The translations under genes were made by a program, and so were the position numbers. From JBBPZK01 sp965219175 (GTDB taxonomy: Bacteria > Actinomycetota > Rubrobacteria > Rubrobacterales > Rubrobacteraceae), in the NCBI GenBank assembly GCA_965219175.1, contig CBDCNI010000001.1, positions 1,984,001 to 2,048,000 of the forward strand: a stretch of DNA of 64,000 nt, in the 5' to 3' direction. The notes beneath the pieces were generated by a model. It ran no database searches, was not told the DNA's origin, and saw only the letters and a list, made by a program, of their open reading frames with translations. Of this stretch, positions 15,636-24,346 are shown piece by piece (position 1 is the stretch's first letter; the number at the start of each line of letters is the position of its first letter).

Positions 15636-17225
15636 TTACTTGGTAGAGTCGGTCTTGCCGTTCTTCGGCAGCAGTTGGTAGAGCCGATCTTTTACGTGGA
15701 CGACCTTGAAATTTTTGTAGAAGGGAGGTGGTCGCATCTCCGGTTCGTAGAGCACGTAGACGGGGCCTTTCTTGAGGGCCATCTTCGCGGCGGTGACACC
15801 ACTCGGATCTTCGGTTCCGTAGAGACGATCCGTAGCCTTTAGGGTCATGGGCGCTCCGGGGTCGGGCCAGACTATGTCGTTGTACTTGAGGCTGTGGTCC
15901 CGGTAGAAGGGGTCCACGAGCGTGAGGTCCTGACGGCGCTTCTCGACCAGCACCATGTACCACAAGAGGCTCCTGTGGTGGAGGATGGTCGCGTTCTTCG
16001 GCACTTCCTTCGCCACTACGTCGAGAGTTTTCTGTCCCCGATACAGGTTGCTCACGTCGTTTTTGGCGTAGGCCTCGGTGATGCCCGGCAGCGGCAGGAG
16101 GAGCAGCACAACCGAGAAGACGCCGAGGATCGCTAGTTTTGGGATCCGGCCGAGGCGCGAGGCGAGCGTCTCCAGGTCTTCGAGGGCGACGCCGAACCCT
16201 ACCGCTATCCAGATAGAGAGGATCAGGTACGTCGGGATGAAGTATAAGTGGATGTCCGGGATGTTGTCTTCGAGGGCGAAAAAGAGCCATCCGAGGTACA
16301 GGAACCCGAGCAGCAGAGCGGCCTTCCGATCCCAGAGAACCATCGCCACCAGGCCGACCACCCCGGCCACGACCAGCCACCAGTTGTAGTCCCCCGAAAG
16401 ATAGCGCCAATAGTAATCTACCCGTTCCAAAAGACCCGCCGGCCCGAAGTTGAGGAAAGTACCCCGCAGGTCTCCCCCGCTGACCAACCACAAGAAGCGG
16501 TCCAAAGTGGTCGGGTTGTTGACGCTCATGGGCGGGTCCATGGCGGCCCTTATCGGTATGTAGAGGTACAAAGAGAGCGCGAGCGCGAAGGACCCGAGCC
16601 CTTTCAAGACGGTCAGCGGCGCCACGAGTTTGCGCCAATCCACGGCCAACACGAAAAGGAACGCTCCGGGCAAGAGGATCCCACTGGTCAGGTGGTTCGT
16701 CATCGAGAGCCCAACGCAAAAGGCCGAGAGAAAGAGGTACCGGTTTTTTCGGGTGTGCCTCCAGACGAGCAGCACGAATATCGTGAGCGAGATAAAGAGG
16801 GCGTTCAGGGTATAGACCTCGGTGATTACGGCCTGGGACCAGAGGGTGCCGCCGATACCGAAGGCGATTGCGCCGGCCGCTGCGGCCACCGCTTTCCGGC
16901 TCAGTAGATAGCCCGAGGCGTAGACCAGCAACACGGCGAGCGCCGCGTAGACGGCGGAGGCGAGGTTGCTCCGGTAAGCCTCGTCTCCGAACGGCAGGTA
17001 GGTGAAGAGATGCGTCAGCATCAGGTAGCTCGGGTAGCCGGTCGGGTGGGTCATGCTCAGGGTGGCGGTCTGCATCTGGAGCATGTCCGAGTCGGGCATG
17101 TCGGGAAAAGTGAGCGGTAGGACGGTCGGCGCGAGCGTCTTCAGGTACAGGATAAAGCAGAACAGCGAGACCGCGATCCCCGTGAGGGCCACAGCGGCTT
17201 TCCGGATCCCACCCTTACCCTTCAA
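15636..17225 (-). CDS. DUF2723-family membrane protein (GT-C-like)
   Basis: About 529 residues with ten or more membrane helices. The N-terminal LYLKTLAPTV, then the PDSDMLQMQTATLSMTHPTGYP and VITEVYTLNAL segments, are characteristic of DUF2723, a family related to GT-C glycosyltransferases and often placed in O-mannosylation or envelope contexts. A soluble C-terminal domain follows the helices (FYKNFKVVHVKDRLYQLL). TTG 17225 is chosen because the conserved part begins there; an ATG at 17381 would give 52 residues of non-protein-like sequence overlapping the gene upstream. It probably forms an operon with the gene at 17287. Confidence 0.75.
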   Translation of the reverse strand: MKGKGGIRKAAVALTGIAVSLFCFILYLKTLAPTVLPLTFPDMPDSDMLQMQTATLSMTHPTGYPSYLMLTHLFTYLPFGDEAYRSNLASAVYAALAVLLVYASGYLLSRKAVAAAAGAIAFGIGGTLWSQAVITEVYTLNALFISLTIFVLLVWRHTRKNRYLFLSAFCVGLSMTNHLTSGILLPGAFLFVLAVDWRKLVAPLTVLKGLGSFALALSLYLYIPIRAAMDPPMSVNNPTTLDRFLWLVSGGDLRGTFLNFGPAGLLERVDYYWRYLSGDYNWWLVVAGVVGLVAMVLWDRKAALLLGFLYLGWLFFALEDNIPDIHLYFIPTYLILSIWIAVGFGVALEDLETLASRLGRIPKLAILGVFSVVLLLLPLPGITEAYAKNDVSNLYRGQKTLDVVAKEVPKNATILHHRSLLWYMVLVEKRRQDLTLVDPFYRDHSLKYNDIVWPDPGAPMTLKATDRLYGTEDPSGVTAAKMALKKGPVYVLYEPEMRPPPFYKNFKVVHVKDRLYQLLPKNGKTDSTK

Positions 17226-17286
17226 CCTAACCCCGATATCCTGCGAGCGCAAGCGTGCGAAGCAACCTGAGCCGGGCCAGACGACG

Positions 17287-19539
17287 TCACAGCACTCGGG
17301 CCGAGGTTGGGTTGCTTCGCGCCTGCTCCTGGCCCGTCGGTCCTTCGCGGGACGCGACGATGAGCACGTCGTGGTTCTCAAAGGCTATCCTGTAGAGGTC
17401 CGGGCGGGATTTAAAGAGTTGCCAGTAGGGAACCACGTATCTATCCGGCATGCTCTTGTAGAGCACGATGTAGCGGACGTCGTATTTCTTTAGTATCTGC
17501 TGCGTCTGTTCGCCCTGGGGATGGTACATCACCCACAACTCGTCCTGGTAGCGTTGGGGACTGTAATCCGGCGGGAGGTCTCTCGGGTTTGAGATCTGGT
17601 ACTGCGTAAAAGACTGCATGGCGCTGTAGTGGCCCATCGCGAGCATCATGCGGCTCGGCACCTGATTTGACTGCGGGCTGATCATTATGTTGCCGCCCTG
17701 ATTGTGGTCTTTGAGCCAGTCTCCGGCGGCCTGTATCTGTGAGTTCGTCGTAAGTTCCGCGCTAGGTCCGATCGCCTGCGCGTAGCTTTGCACGGCCCGG
17801 AGGCCCAGCAAACCGACCATGAGCAGGACCGCCACCGAAGCCGTGTAGACAGCCAGCGGCCGGCGCAGTTTGACCAACGACCGGAAGATCATTATCAGGG
17901 CGAGTGCGCCGAGTATGGAGAGCGGGATGCCGAGGTCGCGGGCGAAACGCTGCGGGAAACCGCTATAAGTCGTCCGGCTGCCGGCGAAGAGTATCAGGAC
18001 CCAGAGTAGCAAGGTGAAGTGGGCCAGCGACCTCGGCCTGTACTCCCAGCTATTCCTGGCGAAGATGAGGAAGAGCGTGCCGAGCAGCCCGAGCCACGCT
18101 ATGGGCTGCGAGACTATGGCCCCGATCATGCCTTCGATAGAGTACGGGTTCTGCGTGCCTATGACCATGTCGACGGCGCTGCCGGTCGCCGTGGACTTCC
18201 CGCCTTCGAACACTTTGGCGAAAATCTGAGGCAGGTTGTAAGCGCTCCAGGCGTACGGAATCGCGAGGATGACCGTTAGAGTCAGTGAGACGAGCAGGAC
18301 GACGCCCGCTCTCCGGTCGCGCAGGAGCAGGTTCGGCAGGATCAGCAAGCTCACGAGCGCGAGCAGGAGTATCACGTAGAAACTCGACACCTGATGGTAG
18401 AGGACCGCTGAGGAGCCTAGCAGCGCGAGGAGCAGTCCGTTGCGCGCGGTAGGCGCCGCGTAGAGCCGCATCAAGGCCGCGACCGTCATCACCAGGAGGA
18501 GTTGCGAGGTGATCATGTTCGGGTACATGGCGTCGTCGAAGAAGTAGTAAGAGCCGCCGAGCAGCCCTCCGGCCAGAAAGGCAGCGACTGCCCCATACTC
18601 CCAGCCCCACAACCGGCGCGCGAGAACGTAACACGAGATGGTCGGCAAGAGCAGGAAGGCTGGACCCACGATCGGGAATATCCGCAATGGGTCTACCCCT
18701 CCGCTGAGACGCGACACCTCCGCCGTCAGGAGGTGAAGGCCGGGCGGATAGACGAGATAGGGTTGAATCTGTCCTTTGGTGAGCATCAAGTTCGCCATAA
18801 CGGCGTGAGAGTAGTTGTCAACGCCACGGATAAAGGGCCAGTCGTGCAGGATCGGCCCGAGGTAACCTCGCACGAGCACCGCCAGAATGACCACCGGTAG
18901 CGCAAACCTGCGAGCTATACCAGACCACCGGCTCGAGCGCAGGTCCATGCTCTCCTGGAGGCTATCTCCTAAATCTTCTTCGGCGTGCTCTTCATCGGTC
19001 GGGGGTTGGTGAGCTTCTTCCCGGCGGGAGGTAAAAAAGTACAGGACGCCCGCGATCAAGAGTAGCAGCGCCACCGGAACCGTGACCCAACGTATGGGGC
19101 CGGTTGACAGGCAAGCCTCCGAGGACCATCCCCAGCACGAACGGGCGAGCCAGAAAGAGCCGGGGAACAGGAGGTCCGCCCCTAGTACGACCCCGAGGGC
19201 GAGAGCGGCCGGCACCAGCGGGGCGAAACCAGGCAAGGCGAGACGGAAGGCAACCGTTTCTTTTTTCTCTCTGGCGGCCCCGAACCCGATGTAGAGGGCC
19301 AACCCGGAGAGAAAGACTATGGCGACGGAGAGGATAGCCAGGGGTAGCGTCAGGCCCGAGCCGAGGATACGGACCTCGGCCAGCGCTACGGCCGAGACGA
19401 GCGCGACCGAGAGGGCCAGCGAATATGCCAACCGCTCGGCGAGTTCATCCGAGCCTACGAGAAACCGGGACCAGAACCATCCAGGTAGGATCACGACCAG
19501 CGCAACCACCGGCACCACCCGGAGAAGGTCGAGGATCAC
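17287..19539 (-). CDS. Large polytopic membrane protein, GT-C-like, function unknown
   Basis: This 750-aa protein has about 14-16 hydrophobic helices. It begins with three or four helices, then an Arg/Glu-rich cytoplasmic loop near 165-205 (REEAHQPPTDEEHAEEDLG), then a second helix block starting with VRGYLGPILHDWPFIRGVDNYSH. The extracellular-type HDW...GVDNYSHAVMANLML and YLVYPPGLH patterns resemble actinobacterial GT-C-like or DUF6541-type proteins. The C-terminal 150 residues are soluble. GTG 19539 follows GGGAGGAGG. A role in surface glycan assembly is inferred from neighbours only. Confidence 0.6.
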   Translation of the reverse strand: MILDLLRVVPVVALVVILPGWFWSRFLVGSDELAERLAYSLALSVALVSAVALAEVRILGSGLTLPLAILSVAIVFLSGLALYIGFGAAREKKETVAFRLALPGFAPLVPAALALGVVLGADLLFPGSFWLARSCWGWSSEACLSTGPIRWVTVPVALLLLIAGVLYFFTSRREEAHQPPTDEEHAEEDLGDSLQESMDLRSSRWSGIARRFALPVVILAVLVRGYLGPILHDWPFIRGVDNYSHAVMANLMLTKGQIQPYLVYPPGLHLLTAEVSRLSGGVDPLRIFPIVGPAFLLLPTISCYVLARRLWGWEYGAVAAFLAGGLLGGSYYFFDDAMYPNMITSQLLLVMTVAALMRLYAAPTARNGLLLALLGSSAVLYHQVSSFYVILLLALVSLLILPNLLLRDRRAGVVLLVSLTLTVILAIPYAWSAYNLPQIFAKVFEGGKSTATGSAVDMVIGTQNPYSIEGMIGAIVSQPIAWLGLLGTLFLIFARNSWEYRPRSLAHFTLLLWVLILFAGSRTTYSGFPQRFARDLGIPLSILGALALIMIFRSLVKLRRPLAVYTASVAVLLMVGLLGLRAVQSYAQAIGPSAELTTNSQIQAAGDWLKDHNQGGNIMISPQSNQVPSRMMLAMGHYSAMQSFTQYQISNPRDLPPDYSPQRYQDELWVMYHPQGEQTQQILKKYDVRYIVLYKSMPDRYVVPYWQLFKSRPDLYRIAFENHDVLIVASREGPTGQEQARSNPTSARVL

Positions 19540-19797
19540 ACCCTCCTCCCGCGCGGGCCGGACGCCGAATCACGGACGAAATATCGTGCCGGTTCGCCCG
19601 CCGGCAGGACTACACTCATTCTCCTAGAGAACCTTATCTTCGTCTCCTCCGGTAAAGCAGCCACACTACAATAGGACACTTCTTCGATCAGGGCAATACT
19701 GCCGCGAATTTACAGGCCGATTCTCCGCGCCTCGACCATCTATTACGGCCGCGCCTATGATATTACACGCCTTCGTTAAGAATTCGATGAGAACCCG

Positions 19798-20196
19798 TCA
19801 AGAACACTCTTCTTCCGGCGGATGGACCATGATCCGCAGGAGGTGCTCCAGCTTCTCCTCCGGGTCGTCGGTGAATCCGGTGTGTATGGGCGAGGACTGA
19901 ACCACGGTACTGCGGGGAGCGACTACCCGTCCGAAACGCTGGCGGGCGGAGAGCCGTCCTACCGCGCCGGCCCCGCTTCCACCCGCGCAGATGCGCCGGG
20001 CGGTCCTCAAGTGCTCCAGCACCGCTTCCGGGTCCTGCTTCGGGTCCAACGCCCGCAACCGCCTGGCGTCTAAGTGTACGCGCGCGTCTAGAAACCCCAG
20101 CGCCGGACAGTAGAGGACCACGCCCGCGTTTATATACTCCCCGCGCTCCGGCCTCGGCACGACCCGGAGCAGGGCATACTCAAATAGCTCGCTCAC
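19798..20196 (-). CDS. DUF3037 protein
   Basis: The 132-aa product starts FEYALLRVVPRPERGEYINAGVVLYCP, the signature of DUF3037, and ends TGFTDDPEEKLEHLLRIMV, also typical. No biochemical activity is established for the family. Its start overlaps the stop region of the HipA-like kinase gene by 17 bases, and this pairing recurs in actinobacteria to my knowledge, so the two products probably act together. Confidence 0.8.
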   Translation of the reverse strand: MSELFEYALLRVVPRPERGEYINAGVVLYCPALGFLDARVHLDARRLRALDPKQDPEAVLEHLRTARRICAGGSGAGAVGRLSARQRFGRVVAPRSTVVQSSPIHTGFTDDPEEKLEHLLRIMVHPPEEECS

Positions 20197-20995
20197 GGGC
20201 CTCCTCCAGAGCCTGCACCCACTCGCGAGGCTCTTCCAGCCGGGCGGACAGGTACTCTATATAGGCGGCGCGCACCTCTGCGGCGTCTCCGAAGCCCGGC
20301 TCGTCCACGAGCCACTCGTCCGGCACCAACTTCAGTACCTGGTCCAGGGCTTCCATCGTAACCAGGGGACAGAGGTCGGCGTCGGCCCGCTCTATATCGG
20401 TCGCGAAAGGGAGTAGTACGTGGTCCCGGACGGCGGCGTAAGGACGCTTCGCGGCGGCCAGCCAATCGGACCAGGCGTGGTGGAAGTAGAGGGAGGCGCC
20501 GTGGTCTATGAGCCACAGGCGTCCGTGCCAGCGCAGGAGGTTCGTGTTGTGGATGGAGCGGTCCACGTTGGCGACCAGAGAATCGAACCACAAGATACGC
20601 GAGGCGAGCTGTGGGTCCGGGGGGTCGGCGAGAGGGTCGAAGCCAAGGGAGCCGGGGAGGTAATCGAGGGCGAGGTTGAGTCCGGCGCTCGCGCGGATCA
20701 AGTATTGAATCTCCGGGTCCGGCTCGGCGCGGGCGAGCTCCGGGTCGAGGTTCGCCAGCACGACCTCCGGCACGTCGAAGCCGAGGTGACGCGCGATCTC
20801 CCCGGCCACGACCTCCGCCACGAGCGCCTTCCGGCCCTGTCCCGCCCCCCTGAATTTGAGCACGTAGGTCCCGAGGTCGTCAGCCTCGACTATCGCCGGC
20901 AGAGACCCACCCTCGCGCAGAGGAGTGACGTAGCGCGTTACGGTAATCGTCCTGAGCAAAGGCGCCTCTCTCCGCCGGTCAGCGGACTCCAACAA
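20180..20995 (-). CDS. HipA-like kinase-fold protein
   Basis: This 271-aa protein matches the HipA-family kinase group found next to DUF3037. There is YVLKFRGAGQGRKALVAEVVAGEIARHLG with a nucleotide-binding Lys, FDSLVANVDRSIHNTNLLRWHG with the catalytic-loop pattern D-R-x2-x-N-x-N, and LWLIDHGASL, which places an Asp like the metal-binding Asp of the kinase DFG motif. Classical HipA phosphorylates glutamyl-tRNA synthetase and forms a toxin-antitoxin pair with HipB. There is no HipB-like gene here, so toxin function is not supported. The substrate is unknown. Confidence 0.75.
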   Translation of the reverse strand: MLESADRRREAPLLRTITVTRYVTPLREGGSLPAIVEADDLGTYVLKFRGAGQGRKALVAEVVAGEIARHLGFDVPEVVLANLDPELARAEPDPEIQYLIRASAGLNLALDYLPGSLGFDPLADPPDPQLASRILWFDSLVANVDRSIHNTNLLRWHGRLWLIDHGASLYFHHAWSDWLAAAKRPYAAVRDHVLLPFATDIERADADLCPLVTMEALDQVLKLVPDEWLVDEPGFGDAAEVRAAYIEYLSARLEEPREWVQALEEARERAI

Positions 20996-21100
20996 GACTT
21001 ATCTCCCGAACATGCGCGAAAAGTTTAGCAGAGCGGCGTCCGGCGGCGCGGAAAGAGAAAGACTTGGCCGGCGCGGGGAGAAAGAGGTATAAGTGAGAGT

Positions 21101-22807
21101 ATGAACATGAGGTTTCGGATCTGGATGCCACTCGCGGTGATACTCATCGTGCTGATCTGCGTGTCCACCCTCATCCTTTACCTCCGCCCGGCGGTCAAGG
21201 CTCGCCTGGGAGATTACGAGCAGGGCCGCACCGTGGATAAAGCATTCGCGGCGGCCGACGCCCTCGCGCGCGGCAACAGCCAACCGCTCCAGAGCAAACT
21301 GGACCTCGCCGCCCGCTCCGGAGGCGGCCGGGTGCTGGTAGTGGACCGCCAGGGCAAGGTAACCGCCTCGGCGGGCCGCAAGCTCCTCTCCTCCGTGCCG
21401 CAGCGGATACTGAGCGCGGCCTCCAAAGGCGAACGCAGAAACGAAATGGTGGGAGATAACAGGGTCGCGGTGGTGCCGATGGTACGGAACGGCAACGTGG
21501 AGGGCGGCGTGGTGTTCGTCTCCGGAGGAGGAGAGACATCCGTCTACCAACTCTTCCTGCGGAGCGGCATTGAGGCGGCCGCGCTCGCCTCGGCGGTAGG
21601 CGTCGTCCTCGCGCTCCTCATGGCTACCTTCCTGGACCGTAGGGTGAAACGCTTCGGTCGAGGCGTCGAGGAGATGGAGCAGGGCAATTACTCGTACCGC
21701 CTAAACCCTACTTTCGGCGACGAGTTGGGCCAGTTGGCGCTCGCTTTCAACTCCATGGCCGGCAGGTTGCAAAACTCCTTCAGCCAACTCGAAGAGAGTA
21801 GCGCCACGCTCAACGCAATACTGGACAACCTCAACGAAGGGGTCATGGCGACCGACCTCGACGGAGACATAATGTTCGCCAACCCTATCGCCCGCGACGC
21901 GTTGAACCTTAGCGCCGACGTAGATGAGGAAGGTAGTCACGGCAAAGTCCCAGACATGTGGGAAGACTTCGACCTGCCCGGCGCGGTCGCTCGCTGCGCC
22001 AACAAGCAGGAGTGTACCGAGGCCCGCGTAAGTGAAGGCGAAGAGTTCCTGGAGATCAACGTCGAGCACCTGCCCAAGTTCGATGACCATAAGGGAGGGG
22101 TGCTGGTCGTGATCCGGGACCTCTCCGAAGGACGACGCCTGGAGGCGAACCAGCAACGTTTCCTGGCGAACGCGGCCCACGAATTAAAGACGCCCATCAC
22201 AACCATCCTCGGCTCGGCGGAGATACTGCTGACCGAAGAGAAAGACGACCCGGAGGTCCGCAAACGCTTCCTGAAACACATCTCCACGGAAGCCTACCGG
22301 ATGCAGCGGCTCTCGGACACTTTGCTGCGGTTGGCCCGGACCGGATCCAGGACCTCGGACGCCGACATAGAGCCCGTGGACCTGGGAGAAATCACCCGCG
22401 ATACCGTGGACCGGATGGAACCGCTGGCCGAGGCAGCCGGCATGACGCTTGAAGTGCGAGGCGACGGAGGCTGTGTCGCGGCCGACCGGGAGTGGCTGGA
22501 GCAGTGCGTCCTGATCCTCCTGAGCAACGGCATCCAGCACTCCAACCGGGAAGGCGGGATCGTCGTGAACCTGGATGGAACCACGCTTGAGATTCGAGAC
22601 ACGGGTGAAGGCATCAGCGAAGAAGATCAGCCACACGTCTTCGAGCGCTTCTACAGGGGCAGAGGCAGCTCCAGCGGCTTCGGGTTGGGACTCCCGATCT
22701 GCAAGGAACTGGTCGAAAACATGGGCGGCGAAATAAGCATATTTTCCGAAAAAGACGTCGGAACGAGAGTGAAGATCTCACTCCCGGAGTGTGAGAAAGT
22801 ACAGTAA
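21101..22807 (+). CDS. PhoR/WalK-like sensor histidine kinase (HAMP-PAS-HisKA-HATPase)
   Basis: This 568-aa membrane kinase has a first helix at about 7-28, an extracytoplasmic sensor region, a second helix near 150-175, then HAMP, a PAS domain (LNAILDNLNEGVMATDLDG), HisKA with NAAHELKTPITTIL (phospho-acceptor His360) and a C-terminal ATPase with DTGEGISEEDQPHVFERFYRG and GFGLGLPICKELV. The domain order matches PhoR/WalK-type sensors of envelope or phosphate signals. The adjacent response regulator is its obvious partner. The sensed signal is unknown; no phosphate genes lie nearby. Confidence 0.92.
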   Translation: MNMRFRIWMPLAVILIVLICVSTLILYLRPAVKARLGDYEQGRTVDKAFAAADALARGNSQPLQSKLDLAARSGGGRVLVVDRQGKVTASAGRKLLSSVPQRILSAASKGERRNEMVGDNRVAVVPMVRNGNVEGGVVFVSGGGETSVYQLFLRSGIEAAALASAVGVVLALLMATFLDRRVKRFGRGVEEMEQGNYSYRLNPTFGDELGQLALAFNSMAGRLQNSFSQLEESSATLNAILDNLNEGVMATDLDGDIMFANPIARDALNLSADVDEEGSHGKVPDMWEDFDLPGAVARCANKQECTEARVSEGEEFLEINVEHLPKFDDHKGGVLVVIRDLSEGRRLEANQQRFLANAAHELKTPITTILGSAEILLTEEKDDPEVRKRFLKHISTEAYRMQRLSDTLLRLARTGSRTSDADIEPVDLGEITRDTVDRMEPLAEAAGMTLEVRGDGGCVAADREWLEQCVLILLSNGIQHSNREGGIVVNLDGTTLEIRDTGEGISEEDQPHVFERFYRGRGSSSGFGLGLPICKELVENMGGEISIFSEKDVGTRVKISLPECEKVQ

Positions 22808-22891
22808 ATACACATTATGGTGCATGTTTATAGGTAGTAAGCCGGGTAAGATATATGCGGCCTGTAAGTTGTATCCGTACCGAGGGGGGTT

Positions 22892-23602
22892 GTGCCGAAG
22901 ATACTGGTGGTAGAAGACGAGTCGGCGGTAAGAGAGGTTTTGGAGCACGCCCTCTCTCGCGAGGGGATGAAGGTCATTTCGGCCGGGGACGGCGAGGCGG
23001 CGCTCGAGCGCATGCGCGACTCTGAGCCGCCGGACCTCGTGCTGCTGGACGTAATGTTGCCCGGAATGGACGGTATCAGCGTCTGCCGGGAGATCCGGAA
23101 CGGCACGGCGGGTGGGACCAACAAATACGTGCCGGTGATGATGCTGACCGCACGAGACGACGAGATGAGCATCGTGGTCGGTCTGGAGGTCGGGGCCGAC
23201 GACTACGTCACCAAGCCGTTCAGCCCGCGAGAGTTGATCAGCCGGGTGCGGGCGCACTTGAGGCGGAGGAGCCTGGACAACAGCGCAGCCGGCGGCGAGT
23301 ACAGGATGGAGTTTCCGGGCCTGGAGATGGACTTGATGCGCCGGGAAGTACGGGCGGGCGGCGAGGCAATCAACCTGACCGCCAAGGAATTCGAAGTCCT
23401 AACGTTCCTCGCGGCCCATCCTGGTCGAGTTTATAGCCGGGAGGGGATCATGCGCCACCTCTACGACGGAGACTTTTTCGGAGAGGCACGCGCGGCGGAC
23501 GTACACATCCAGCACATCCGCAAGAAGATAGAACCGGACCCGAAAGCCCCGAGATACATCCAGACCATCCGGGGAGCCGGCTACCGCTTCGCAGATTTGT
23601 AA
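22892..23602 (+). CDS. OmpR/PhoP-family response regulator
   Basis: The 236-aa regulator has an N-terminal receiver domain with acidic residues VVEDES, phospho-acceptor Asp53 in LVLLDVMLPGMDG, Thr in MLTARDD and Lys in VTKPFS. The C-terminal winged helix (INLTAKEFEVLTFL to YIQTIRGAGYRF) is of OmpR type. GTG 22892 follows GAGGGGGG. The 84-bp gap after the kinase gene is AT-rich and may hold a separate promoter. Targets are unknown; OmpR-type proteins bind helically phased repeats, as seen near 41.7 kb. Confidence 0.93.
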   Translation: MPKILVVEDESAVREVLEHALSREGMKVISAGDGEAALERMRDSEPPDLVLLDVMLPGMDGISVCREIRNGTAGGTNKYVPVMMLTARDDEMSIVVGLEVGADDYVTKPFSPRELISRVRAHLRRRSLDNSAAGGEYRMEFPGLEMDLMRREVRAGGEAINLTAKEFEVLTFLAAHPGRVYSREGIMRHLYDGDFFGEARAADVHIQHIRKKIEPDPKAPRYIQTIRGAGYRFADL

Positions 23603-23689
23603 AGCGTTTCAGCTCGTCAGCAGTTCAGCTTGTGACGATACTTCCGACCGGAGACCGTCGCCTCAGCGCTGACCGGCTGGTGGGCTTCT

Positions 23690-24241
23690 TCATTCCTTCG
23701 GCCCCCAAACGGGCACCTTCACGCCGAGGGAGCGGTTGATGATCCAGGCGATTACCACGATCATCACTATACCGGCCATCAGTGAGACGAACTGGGGGAA
23801 GGTCGTGAAGAGGCCGAGGCTCACGAGCAGCGTCGTCGTACCCGCCGGTGTGTGCGGCCTGCGGATGAGGAGCAATAAGGCCTCCGTAATCGCTACTGAA
23901 AAGGAAGCCGCCCACACTCGTGGGAAAGTCACGCCCTCCTGGAGAACGCTCGGCTGACTCTGGAGTCCGAAGAGGTAGAGCATCCCGAGCCCGACGCAGA
24001 GCGCCAGGAAGTGTCCGATGATCACGTTGCGGGGACAACAATCCTCACCTAGGGGCTGTCGGAATAGGATAAAGACCGTCGGTGAGAGGCTCGGGAAGAG
24101 CAGCGGCTGCTTTAGGAAGTAGGCGGCCAGGCCGTTTATGGTGATGGCGACGAACCCCGTGCAGAGCATATAGAGCGCTTCGCCTCTGTTACCGTAACGG
24201 TCGATCAACCGGTGGTAAACGTCCGGGCGGTGTTCTTCCAC
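23690..24241 (-). CDS. HPP family integral membrane protein
   Basis: The 183-aa product has four or five helices and the family segments FLKQPLLFPSLSPTVFILF, PRNVIIGHFLALCVGLG and RRPHTPAGTTTLLVSLG. The last includes the HTPAG stretch typical of HPP proteins. Some HPP proteins transport nitrite; the general role is open. The start is GTG 24241, five bases after AAGGAGG. The gene is solitary, between the response regulator (convergent) and the GH15 gene. Confidence 0.8.
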   Translation of the reverse strand: MEEHRPDVYHRLIDRYGNRGEALYMLCTGFVAITINGLAAYFLKQPLLFPSLSPTVFILFRQPLGEDCCPRNVIIGHFLALCVGLGMLYLFGLQSQPSVLQEGVTFPRVWAASFSVAITEALLLLIRRPHTPAGTTTLLVSLGLFTTFPQFVSLMAGIVMIVVIAWIINRSLGVKVPVWGPKE

Positions 24242-24346
24242 ACTCACACCTCCTTGGCTACTCGTCACGGGGACTCGGGAGCGCCGGATGGACCGCCCTC
24301 GGATACAGTCGTACCCACTTCCGGCCCATCCTACGACTACGTTTCG

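Noticed and set aside
20180..20995. Classical HipBA toxin-antitoxin system
   Set aside because: No HipB-like helix-turn-helix gene is adjacent; the partner is DUF3037.
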